Shown here in pieces: positions 1 to 10,888 of a stretch of 64,000 bases of DNA. A program made the position numbers and the translations under genes. Numbering within the stretch: position 1 is the first letter of the stretch; the number at the start of each line of letters is the position of its first letter. The notes below the pieces were generated by a model. The model made no database searches, was not told the origin of the DNA, and was given only the letters and a program-made list of their open reading frames with translations. Source of the DNA: Tigriopus japonicus (Eukaryota > Arthropoda > Copepoda > Harpacticoida > Harpacticidae); contig CM021316.1 of the NCBI GenBank assembly GCA_010645155.1, positions 42,654-106,653 on the forward strand. Reading direction: 5' to 3'.

Positions 1-393
1 TAACGGGAAAAGTAGAGATGTTTGTCAAAGACTTTGTTTACCTACTTCGTTCCAGTGATTTAGCCACTATTGGGTTTATAATAGGCAATCAAAGCTGGCT
101 AGATTTTTCAAAATAGAGTTTGCGTATTTTGAGTGGGAGAGACACGATTTTTTTTGCTAAGACTTGCGAATTGGAACGAACATACCTTAAGTTGTTTTCT
201 TTGACTGATATCTCTTCAGTATTAGTGTACAATTACTGTGCTTCGAGTAATTCTGTGTTTGGCATAGAGCACTAAATACGGATGTCTTTATCTAACTCTT
301 TATGATTGCTTTATTTTCAAGGAATACAGTCCCTTGAAGTAGTACTAAGCATTCCGCGACTTTTAAAATCTCATGAATTTATTTATTTATAAC

Positions 394-1266
394 TAGAGCG
401 GCCGAAAATATTTAATTAAATATAAAATATTTGATTTGAATATTTTGCGTTTTTGAGCTGTTTTTAAATATTTGGGCTTTTTCTTCCAAAATTAAAGGAA
501 AATTCTTTTTTTTTTCATTGCAACATTTCAAGAATCTCCATAATTTCAGTAAATCTTTTGAAATTTTGACAAAAAATCTGACCTTTCCAAAGACTACATT
601 GTCAAAATCTTCCATTTTTTTCGACTCTTTTTGAGGGGAAAAGGCAAACTTAAATCAAAAATATACGTGATAAATAAATATTTTGGTCAGCTTGGCCTCT
701 TAAGCTAAAACAGAAAACCGTAACTCCTGCAAGAAAAAAATATATGGAAACTCTGGTATGAATATTCAACCAAACCTTAGGCAGTAAAATATTAATTAAA
801 TGTAGGGTATAATCAGGGACTGTCAAGAATAACCAATTTTAATTGCAGTAATGAAGGACGCCAAGTAAGGAAGCCAGAGTGGCCGCGCGCACTAATGCGT
901 TCTTATAAGAGCCGAATGTAAGTGCTTCCCCGGCGTAGACGGCGTAGGTTCAAATCCTGCTGGGGGTCGGATTGAAGCTGTCGGGAGAAATCCTTCAATT
1001 TACAGGGAATTGAAGGATCCTTGAATCCTTGAAGCGGTAGTAAAAAATCCGCAAAAAAAAATATGATTGTTTAGTACGAAAAATTTGTTAATGCATATTT
1101 CTGCCATTTCCAATTTTTCATCAAATATTTGGATTTTTTAATCAAAATTTTCAGAAATGCCAATTCATTGACCAAAACTCTTCACAAATTGAAATATTTT
1201 GATGTTTTTTATTTAGATATTATTTTAATATTTGGGCTTCAAAATTAAATATTTTCGGCCGCTCTA
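394..1266. mobile_element. TA-flanked terminal-inverted-repeat element, 869 bp, non-autonomous
   Basis: The left end at 396 (GAGCGGCCGAAAATATTTAA) is repeated in inverse orientation at the right end, 1264. Both ends are flanked by TA (394-395 and 1265-1266), the target duplication expected of Tc1/mariner-type elements. Beyond the first ~23 bases the arms stay AT-rich and loosely complementary. No transposase is visible inside; the interior carries a tRNA-like SINE (about 850-1060). The inverted ends and the TA are seen directly. The superfamily is inferred, and the ORF at 412-615 looks like chance. Confidence 0.65.
850..1060 (+). mobile_element. tRNA-derived SINE with LINE-like 3' tail
   Basis: A pol III box A-like stretch (AAGCCAGAGTGG, 871-882) and a box B (GGTTCAAATCC, 947-957) lie about 75 bp apart, as in a class II (Leu/Ser-type) tRNA with a long variable arm. 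Downstream, CCTTGAAGCGGTAGTAAAAA resembles the 3' end of the CR1-like LINE seen elsewhere in the window (TTGTAGCGGTATTAAAAA at about 57110). A SINE that borrows its tail from a partner LINE is the simplest reading. It lies inside the TA-flanked element at 394-1266. A second copy, only its box B part, is near 36745-36790 on the minus strand. Confidence 0.6.
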
Positions 1267-1766
1267 TTTTTTACTCATTGAATTTTGAAACTGAAATTTT
1301 GACAATATTCTAATAAAGGTTCGGATAAAGTTGCAATATTAAAAAAATAGTTTATTGCCTAAAAATAAGATTTTTTGACAAAAAAATTGCATATTTGACC
1401 AAATATTGTCTCAATATTGGGCGAAAGTTTGTAATCTGAAATTCGCCTTTCCTTTAATCTTTGACTTTCATATGACCACAGTTTTGCTGTGCATAGTTTT
1501 TTCTAGAATTAAAAAAAAAAAGATTTTAAGCCTGTAAAGGGTTCCATAAAAGCGTAGGTAAAATATATCATTCGAACAATTTCCCACAAGATTTCAGTGT
1601 TTGAGCCAAAAAAAAATCCGAAAGTTGATGAATCAGACTAAAATGGCCAAAAAACTGCCATTTTTGGCGTCAAAAGTTGCATTTTCAACTTCCGAGCCCT
1701 AAGTTACACTCCAACGTGCAACGACACCAAAATGATTTGCGATGCTCTGTCTCAAGGTATTTATAC

Positions 1767-2773
1767 CTGTGTCCACCAGTTCCATCGTGAGCCGTGAAAT
1801 CTCCTCCCTGGATCATGAATTTTGGGATGATCCGATGAAACGTGGATCCCGCATAACCGTAGCCTTTTTCTCCCGTACAAAGGGCACGGAAGTTCTCCGA
1901 AGTTTTGGGCACAATGTCATACTTAAGCTTCACATCCACTCGCCCCAAAGGCTCTCCATTGACGTTGATATCCATGGAACAAAAACCTTTCTTTTTCCGA
2001 CCTTCATTAAAAACAGGAGATTTTTTAAAATGTGTCTTTGGAATTTCCCTAAAAAAAGTTACTGATTTATTCGTACCGTTTTCTCCTCGTCTTTTAGCCT
2101 TCCTGGGATTTTGGGTCTTGGTTCCATCTACGGCTCCTAATTTGGATCAAAATGATACGTGGGAAATAGAAAATTTAAAATTGAAAGCTTATGAACTCAT
2201 CACTTACCTTCCCGTTTATTTTTCCGCTTCTTCTTGTTTCGATCCTCATTGCAAGGCTTGAAGATAACTTTCGATTGTGGACATTCCACTGTATCGCCTC
2301 CTTTGACTTTGACCAAATTCAGAACCTTCTTCTTAGTTCTCGTGGCTGGATCGCAGGGCGTGAATTCGATTTGCGAGGGCTTTTCAAATTTACATTTCCC
2401 TTCAAAAAATACTTTGTCAATATATTTAGAACAGATGACTGTCCTCTTGCTGACATTTTGGGGCTTATCCGCTTGGTCGCTTTTCCCCATGATTCAGCCA
2501 ATCAGTGTTATGAGTTCCAATTGCCTCAAAGCCCGATTGGTTCGTTCATAGCGACATGCAGTTAAGCGGTGAAGCGGACAAAACTCGAAAATACTGTATC
2601 TGTGGGAATCTACTTACCGTCGGCCTTCTGACGCGAGTCTTTGGTTCTGCAATTCTTGGTGATAATTCTCACATCTGGACATTCGGGTTTGCGCTTTTTC
2701 AAGTTATCTCGTCTGGATTGAAGGCCAACTTTTGCGTCGCAATCTGACCACGTTCCTTTGCGGTAATGGCACT
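1767..2773 (-). CDS. Midkine/pleiotrophin-like heparin-binding domains joined to a cyclophilin domain (partial, 3 exons)
   Basis: Three exons can be read on the minus strand: 2618-2773, 2208-2399 and 1767-2136, with GT/AG borders and matching phases (1-1, 1-1, 1-2). Exon 1 codes a domain beginning [12 protein letters not shown] and ending ITKNC, with the Cys/Trp spacing of midkine/pleiotrophin (Drosophila Miple). Exon 2 codes a second such domain (CKFEK...TPCD...FKPC) ending in a Lys/Arg-rich tail. Exon 3 continues the basic tail for about 55 residues and then, without a stop, runs into a cyclophilin N-terminal half: [39 protein letters not shown]. The catalytic Arg of FHRIIP and the Gln of the QGGDF block are present. 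Exon 3 ends at a GTATAA donor, and the rest of the isomerase must lie left of position 1. The start and signal peptide are not in this block; the exons at 14478-16191 are candidates. The fusion is inferred from splice phases, not from a transcript. Confidence 0.7.
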
Positions 2774-3305
2774 CTAAAAGCGAGGAGAAAACTTGTGGTA
2801 AGTTTTAGGAAAAAGGTTTCAACTAATACAATGCTATTCTTATTTGAAATGGTACAAGTAAGTCACGCAGGTTAGTTGTCCGCTCATTGCATAAATGGTC
2901 TGTGGAAGGAGATTTATTTCCGCAAGCGATAATCAGAAGCATTGATCAGAACATTGTGTAACAAGGGTCAATTTTTGTTCGTCTTTTGTGACCTTGTACT
3001 TGTAGCATTAAAATGAATCAATGTCTTGTAAGATGGCCTTGAGTGTAGGAGATCAAGACCAGAGGATACGAGCTTGAAATTCAGTGCATTAAATTCAAAG
3101 CAGAACATTCAAGGCAAAGCGAGGATATTGAGTCTTGACTTGTCAGCTCAGTTATTTGACATATCCCTTGTCATCTTAATCCAATGTAATAATTATTACT
3201 CGTTGTACTTCAATCCTTGTACTCTGAATGTTGAAATTAGTCGCATTTTTAAATGTTCGCCGATAAATACAATAGATTCACTCCGGTGTCCAGGATTGGC
3301 TGCAA

Positions 3306-3462
3306 CTATGGAGTGTGTGTCTGGAAACCCTATTTCCAAAAGGATTTGCTAGTCCTTGAACGAGTACAGCAAAGATTCACGAGTATCGTATTTGGCCTGC
3401 GTCATCTTCCGTACTGTGGTTATGAATCAAACTCTTTGAAAACGCCACAAGCGGAGGCAAGG
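3306..3462 (+). pseudogene. CR1/Jockey-like LINE reverse-transcriptase C-terminal fragment
   Basis: The translated stretch contains VWKPYFQKDLLVLERVQQRF and GLRHLPYCGYES, the conserved block after the palm of CR1/Jockey-type LINE polymerases (W-P-[YF]...LE+VQ+R.T...L+HL.Y). There is no catalytic core and no 3' tail in place. It is a short dead remnant upstream, in minus-strand terms, of the midkine/cyclophilin exons. Confidence 0.6.
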
Positions 3463-3479
3463 CAATGACGCTAATTTCG

Positions 3480-6400
3480 ATTAATGATGGGCAAAAAAGC
3501 ACTTTAGGCCGAAATTACGGTTTCGGTTTCGGTTCCAGTCATGCCTTCCGAAATGCCTTTTGCGGAAGTTTTGCCACCCTGAAGTACTTCAACATGAATC
3601 TCAGTCTAATGGAAACAATTTAAGATTTCGGTTTGGAAAACCCATGGCTACACACATTTTATTCCCTTTCGTTTGAGCATTTCAATTCTTCACCATCACT
3701 AAACCATCAAGTTACCTACACTGAAAAAAAGATGCTTCACAAAAGGTTTTTGTAGAACCATATATTGTTAAACGCAAACAATCAGATTGTTTTTGGAGAA
3801 CAGTTTTGGGGGTCTTTTTGCGCATGTCCACTTCAACTTTCTCCAACTGCCAGTTTTAGCCTCGAGAAAACATGGTAAACATCGGTTTTTGATCCACGTT
3901 TTTTTTTGATCTAGGGTTTCCACATGAACCATTTCGGGGAAGTCGAGCATTTATCTTCGGTATAATACAGTGATTGAACTGGTCTCTAAATGTCTTTGAA
4001 TCTGTTTTGAAAGCGACCTATTTTCCCATTAGTTTGGATGGATGCCTGTCCCAGAATCTGAATGGCCTCTTGAGTCTAGAAGAAAGGGATCTATCAATGG
4101 TAATGTACATATTTACGAGTGCATCTTGAAGTAAACGTCCATGACACATAAACCCCAAATAGATGCAGCATTAGTATTGCAACTCCATCACATGTTTTCC
4201 TCCTTTTTCATGTTTTTCTGGCCACTTTTCAGACACCCTGTTTGTTTAGGCACATAATCTTAGAACCATTCGGAACAACGGCATTCAGTTGTTGGAGATT
4301 AGAAGATCCTTGGAGAGTTCTTAGAGAAGGGAGACTCCCAAACACCACCATCCATTCCTTTGGATCCCATTAAGTCCCAATTGACTCCTAATCAATACAC
4401 AATAGATCCAATATCGATTGTGAGATTCCGTCTCATACACATCATAAGAACTAGATAGAGAGAGCGAGAAACCAATCCCATTTCCTTGAGTTAGGGTCCC
4501 TTTTTTCTTTGACTTCAAAGTAAGGGCACAATCTGTCAAATTTTCCGGACCATTATCTCTTTAGTAAGTCGGGTTGTCCGCTTGGACAGTTCGACTGTAA
4601 GACCATTTAAAGCACTTAAGATGGGTAAAGTATTGCCTGTTTTTCAACTTGTATTCCATCTTTCATTTCACGTGTCCGTTCCGTTGGCCCATCTACGTAC
4701 GTAATTTCCCTGATGCAAGAATGAGTAGGTCTCTCTCTCTTTCTCTCTTGCAAATGCGCCATTGGAACAATGCATCTCCTAATGGAAAGACCCCTCACTT
4801 TTCCATCTGAGATTGACAATGGAACAAAGGAAAGGATGTGAAAGGTACAGAGATGGGGGGACCAGGGATCCACTTCTATCTCATTCGAAGCATCCGTATT
4901 ACGTGCCTACCTTCTTTTCTTTCGTAACTAGGTTGTAACTAGGGAACCTCCATTGCGTTTACGGTCCGTGGCCATAACTCTCTTGAAAATCCGCTTTGAG
5001 TTGAAAATGATGTGCAAACTCACTTAAAAGAATGAAGCTTTTCTGAGAGCTGTCAATAAACTCAAGACTACCTTAGGGTAAAATCACTTTGACTTAATTG
5101 AAATTGTGTCTAGCATAGCAAATCTACTGAGAGCCGGGAAAGTAACAGACAAAGTTTGAACACATTTTTCAAGAAACGGCGCATTTCTTGAATATTTCCT
5201 TGAGTAGCTAATGTCAACATGATCAAAGACAGCCGTGCTAATCCATAACTTTGACGTATGAACTTCATGTGTAAAGATGAAAGAGGATAAGAATACAGGG
5301 CTATTAACGATAACTTTTCCATTTTAAATATTTCACACTATTACTCGAAAAAAGCTAACATTTATAGCTGTCCCAAACTTAAGTAACGAGCCAGTGTCCG
5401 AAAATATGCCAGGTGTTTCGAAAGAATGGAAACAACTAATTGCATCTTCATTAACTCGTGAACAATGCGTTACGTCAACCTCAACTTAACCGGATCTGAT
5501 TTGTCAAACACTTACCTTCCTTGAAAATTATTAAAAATGATTTTCCCCACATGCTCAAAGTTTGAGCAACGTCAATACTTAGACGACTCCGACTTTCTTG
5601 TTCCCCAAACATTGCTTATGATCGAAACCAAGGAGATTTTAAGCGAAAAATAAATCACTAGTATCCTAACATTTGCTTTCTGTTTCATCTTTTTGAAGTT
5701 CACACATCTTTATTCTAGGTGTTCCAAATAGACAGGCTTGTGAATCGAACTGTATATTGGTACTCAGCTTGCATTCTACTTAACGAACTTCACAAAGTTC
5801 ACATAAATGACATAATCGCAAGCAAACCCCCTGGCCTTCTATCTATCTACGTTCTTATCGATATTCATTGGGTTTTCCTTGAAATATTTTAAGAATCATA
5901 ATTATCACGCTTAACCATTTCTCCTCTTTTTGAGTAGCTCTTGTTGCCACCGTAACCAAATATGTGGCCACATACAGTACTAGGTCCATCCATGCCCGTT
6001 GTTCAAGGGTCTAGTTGTAATATTTGTAGGACAAGGACAAAAGGTTCACCTCGGGACTATCGTATGACGGATCCCAGCATATCCGATTGCAGAAGTTCCG
6101 GTGTTTCCGCGGCCAACTCATTTTCTTGAAAGAAGTCATCTTGGGAGGGTAAAGACTGAAAGTTGATGCCCGACGTCTCATCAAATGTAGTTGCTCTAAA
6201 ACCGGAGAAGCCATCCATTACGAAAAGAGCTCGACTTAAAATCCCTTTCCCCTGTCAAATTTCCTGTGGTTTCATTGCTACATGTGTGTAGATTAAAGTT
6301 ACACACACACGCCAAAGGCAAGCGTTGGAGTGCCATTGAATCTTGAATCAAATGTCATTTGAGACATGAAAAGCCGTCAAATTTATGTAAATGGTTAGGG

Positions 6401-6487
6401 TGAAAAGTGACACCCTCTTCTAGAAAAGATGAACCCTTCGGGTCCGTTCTTTGTTCGTCTTTTCCTATGTGCTTTGAACTCTGAAAC
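3480..6487. other. No gene recognised; probable intron or intergenic DNA
   Basis: Only short, unconvincing ORFs occur here. No splice-phase-consistent exons, transposon ends or RNA genes were found by eye. If the midkine-like exons at 14478 and 2773 belong to one gene, this is part of its long intron. Confidence 0.4.
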
Positions 6488-9400
6488 TCAAAAGAACCTT
6501 TTGAAACTTCTGCCCAAATTGGCGAAATTAGCCTCAAGCGTGGGTTCTTCAGGGGAATCAGCGTAGCTTTCGCCTCCATTTTCTTCTTGCCAATCATCTG
6601 GAAGCCCGGGATCCATCCAAAAAGGGCCTGAAAAAGAGTTTTTCTTTGTCCTGATATTTGAACTTTAACTCAAAGGTACAGAAGAGTTGTCAGTCAGAAA
6701 TTACGACAGCAGACCGACCCAGAGAAAACTTTGTCAAGAAAAAAGGTGCGCTCTCCTGTCACAAAGATGCCATCTTCCAACAAAGCATTCTCTGGAAAGT
6801 TTTCTCTAAGGGAACCAGGTACCCTGATCTGGAGTGTTTGCTGTTCCAAAGGTCTCCTCCCAATCATGATTCCTCTGAGTCGAGAGATCATAGGCACCGT
6901 CGTAGAGCTCTAATTTATTCATGGTTCCTTTGTTTTTGTCCTCTGTCGCCGTCCACGGGATCCCTGAGACGCCTTCCTCGTTTAGGTCTTGTCCGCCTCC
7001 TTCTACTTCAGCTGTCAAAGCAAAAGTAAACAAAGAGAATAGGAAATGGATTGGCACTGGGAAAAGGCCAGTTCTAAAGCCAAAATGACGCTCAAAGAAT
7101 TCATGGCCTCACCATTGTCCTCAAAATCTAGTGACAGTGGCGTGTCTTCTTCCTCAAAAATGGGCGGCAATGACGAAGACAAATGCGAAGGATCGGTTGT
7201 CAAACGGGACAGCTGATGTGAGTATGACCCCAGAGTTTCAAGAGCCGACTCAAGACTTTGTGGACCGGACGACTGGAACCTATCACTTTGAATAGAATGA
7301 GAGGTCTTGGGAAGATAAGAAAGGAAGGAAGAAAGAAAGGTCAGGACCAAGGCTCTTCTTCAATAAGCACTCTTCCGTGCACTTTTGGCTAGACCCACTC
7401 ACCTCCATGATGGCCTTTTGAATGGGTATGACGAGATCGGTGATCTTATCGCCATAACCCCGGATATTGGCGAGACTGCGTTTCAGAGACAAATACGACT
7501 GGATAATGCGATTCACTTTGCTTTCCAATCCTGAAATCTGGTCGTTGAACATGTGGAACACGTTGACTAGGCTCTCGTGCTTTCCCCTTTTCCACTCTAC
7601 AATGGGAAATTGAATTTTTTCGATTCAAGTCCCTGAAGAGAACTGAGCTCACACGGAGAAGTGGAACGGAACAGACCTTTGAGAATGTACTTGAGCTTGG
7701 AGATCCGTTCCACCAATCTTCTATTTTGCATCTCCAGTTCCTCTTTCTCGTGGAGAAGGATCTCAAATTCATTGAAGGAGACATCATTCATACTAACTTT
7801 GCCTTGAATTGAATCCACGCTCGATTTTGTCCGGATACTTCGAATTTTGGCTGTCAACCTAAGAAATCATTTTCAGATGATTGTTGGAACTGCATTTGGT
7901 ATTTTAGAAACCAGAAAAGATTCGTGTCCCACTGAATTTGCCCTACCTTTTTAAAGGTTACAGGTCAAAGCTCGGATTTCTAGCTTAGAAAATAACACCC
8001 TTCCAAAAACAAACAAGTTGCCACAATAACAAGAAAGCGGACTGTTTCTGTAGATTGGGGGTGAAATTGAACTTAATTGTTTCTTTAAAAAAGGAATTGG
8101 GAATATACTGTCAATTTTGAGGACCTGATAGTTCTTGCGAGCTACCATTACCCTTCAAAAAGAAGGAAAATAAGTGTAACAAACACGTTGGTAATTAGCT
8201 ATTTTCTTCTCTTCATTGTGACTTAACTTCTGTCTTGGAGTGTTATTACTCGAGTTCTACCATCTATCTGTACTTTTCGTGAGACCCTCCCTCTCTCCAA
8301 TGGCTCAAGAACGAACTAAAAAGAGGATATGTATGTTTTTTTTTGTACTCATGTCTTTTTTGAGAGGACGCTATCTCTTTTCTGTGGCATGTTTCACATA
8401 GTATTCATGCCTACAGGCTTTGGGTAAAGTAACATGGTGCCATTTTCCCTGTTCCAATTTTCCACTCCTATGCACGTGCGAGTTGGTCCACTAGAGCAAG
8501 GAAATCATGATTAATGGTTGTTCTAGACCGCCTAACATGTGTATTCCCGAGAACGTCACCCACAAAATATATACGTATGTATATGTGTGTGTGTGTGCAT
8601 GCTATTCCATGGAACTTTTGAATACTTAATTTCGACGGCGTGAGTTGGGTGGAACTTACTTTTCCAGGTAAAGCTTGACATCCTGACGACTGGATTCCAA
8701 CTTGTCGAGCCCTTGAGTCTGATAGATTTCTGAGAAATCTTTCAATTCCTGGATTTGGTCCTTGATGGTCTTCAACATGTGGAACAATTGCGTGCTGGCA
8801 TTTCGTCCTATTCCAGTTTGGAAATGGGCCATTATACTCGATATTGGACCATAGATCTCGTCGTGGAATAGATTCCTCGTCGTGTCTCTGACTTTGTGGT
8901 AGGCTTCAGACCGACCATAACGGTTCCCTATTCGAAATGGGCGTCGTTTGGATTCCTTCACTGTCAATAATTGAGTGAAGGGGAAGAAGTGACAACAAAA
9001 AGAAGACCGACAACTTGTTTGGAACCAACTGCCTTTGTAAAATAGATGCCAAGAGTCTCGAAGGCCAATATTTCTCTTTCAAATTGGCTCCCGTCTCTAT
9101 AAGACATGGCTCCTGAAGCGGGACCGAAAATACTTCACAACAGCCATAGATAGGGTAAAAGACGAAACATTGCATTTAAAAAAGAGGAAGAAGTTTATAA
9201 GTTAGGTCACCAAAAACTTTTGGATCACAAGCTGCAGAAAAAAGAATCTTAATCACTTGCAGTCAAATCCCTCTTTCATTGTTATTGCTCAAAAGAGCAC
9301 TCTCAATAATTGGAGCTTCAAACTAAGGGAATGGTTACAACGGGACCATCTCTGTTTGTCACGATGGAATTGCCAAACTGATTGAAAATGTATGAAAAAG

Positions 9401-9769
9401 CATGGCTGTGAAATGGAACCGAGAGAAAGAATCCAAGCTACCCTCGGTTTGGTTCCAAAGCGCGTTTCTCTTGAGTGGGTATTGGTGTTTTGAGTTCCAC
9501 GGCTGTAGCTCAAGTGTGCCCAATTGGTCCATGGTGGTTATTTGTCTTAGTGGAACATTCAGTTGAGACACGAACCAATTCATGAGCGCCATCAGGTCTT
9601 GGGTGGTAGCCAGTTCGTAGTGGCTAAGAAGTCGACGAAGAACCAGCACTTCATTGGTCAGATTGGCATTCTTCAACACCATGTTGGCCACCACGATCTT
9701 CATCAATCTCACTTCGGAGGCAAGGCGTCGAGTTTCCTTTGAGCTTGGTGGGGAAGGCACATTTCCCCT
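6488..9769 (-). CDS. Coiled-coil protein of unknown family (seven 3' exons, 5' end missing)
   Basis: Seven minus-strand exons have GT/AG borders and phases that agree at every junction: 9442-9769, 8660-8960, 7677-7858, 7403-7596, 7113-7305, 6823-7011, 6488-6627 (TGA at 6488-6490). Together they give about 508 residues. The protein is mainly helical, with heptad-like runs (KNANLTNEVLVLRRLLSH in exon 1; EELEMQNRRLVERISKLKYI in exon 3), then a Ser-rich stretch and an acidic C-terminus (DDWQEENGGES). If the donor at 6823 is not used, exon 6 reads on to a TAG at 6806, a shorter isoform. The first exon begins in phase 0 and needs an upstream exon that I could not identify. Either it is a separate gene, or it continues from the exon at 11146-11222, which also ends in phase 0. 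No known domain was recognised. The exon chain is well supported; the function is not known. Confidence 0.65.
8566..8600. repeat. (GT)n-rich microsatellite
   Basis: Alternating purine/pyrimidine tract in the intron between the exons at 8660 and 7858; it includes GTATATGTGTGTGTGTGTGC. Confidence 0.7.
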
Positions 9770-10888
9770 CTGAAATGAAGCTGCCAGTGATGGAACAAAT
9801 ATTTTGACCAAAGCTCATCATCCATCGGTCATTGAAAAAACCTTGATGACACGGCTTGGCCTTCATCTTTGATGGTTTTATTAGATTACCTTTGAACCAG
9901 AGAAACAGAGGAGACGAAAAAACAAGTTCTCCCAAGCCCGCAAAAAAAGGATGTGATCGTGGCCTTCAGCGTGCGTAGAGTGCAATGTTGTGGATGCTTT
10001 TGTGGCAATTGACCTTTGTAAGTGCTCTGGTTGCGAAGCCTCGATTGCCATATATTACTTGAGCAAACTCAATAAACACTTCAGAGAGTGAGAGAGTGGC
10101 AAAAAAACGAGATCCTCAATGATGTGGCCAAACACACGAAAGGAGAGATATACTTGTCAATAGAGTATTAGTTTTCGCCTAAAGCATTTGAAGACAAGGG
10201 TCTTCATTAAACCCGAGCACTTTCATTTAGGGAAGTGTGTCCATGTTAATCCCGACACCGGGATTTTTCAGATATTTTCTATTGCATAGATCCATTGAGC
10301 ATTCGCCTCTTACTTTTTGATCAATATTTTTCCAATTTTGGAGTTAGTTGCGAGAGCACATTTAATGTATGTTTAAGGTGTCAACAATCCTCGAAGCTCC
10401 AAACTTTTTCCCGGAATCCCGGGTTTTCAGGCTCAAGACAAATCTCTACTGAAATGATGAAATTCCTCACATATTTCATAATTGGTACCAAATTCTTGTC
10501 TACAAAAACGGTCCTTGACAGATTCTTCTTCCTAAGAAACTTGGCGTCTATATTCTCTTCATTGCTTTCAAGAACCTACATTTAAGCAACTTCGCACATA
10601 TTTATTAATTCCAACGGTACTTTTTTGACATCAAAAGAATCCCCACAGATGTCATTTCAATGGCACTTTCGATACCTTTCAAAAAAATGTTGACTTTACT
10701 TCAAAGTTGAAAGGCATTCATTTGTCAATTATTTTTGACGCTCAAACTTTTCCCCCTAGATTTTGTTGCAATTTGAAATCCAAAAATGCCTCTAAAAACT
10801 GGTGCTTCTCTCTAAATTCCCTACTGAAATGGACTTCTTTGATGGTTGATTTTCGCTAAACAGCTAAAAAGTTCTCAACCACAAGACT

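Noticed and set aside
1742..2565. Several plus-strand ORFs of 100-124 codons
   Set aside because: They are antisense shadows of the minus-strand midkine/cyclophilin exons, which have splice sites and family motifs.
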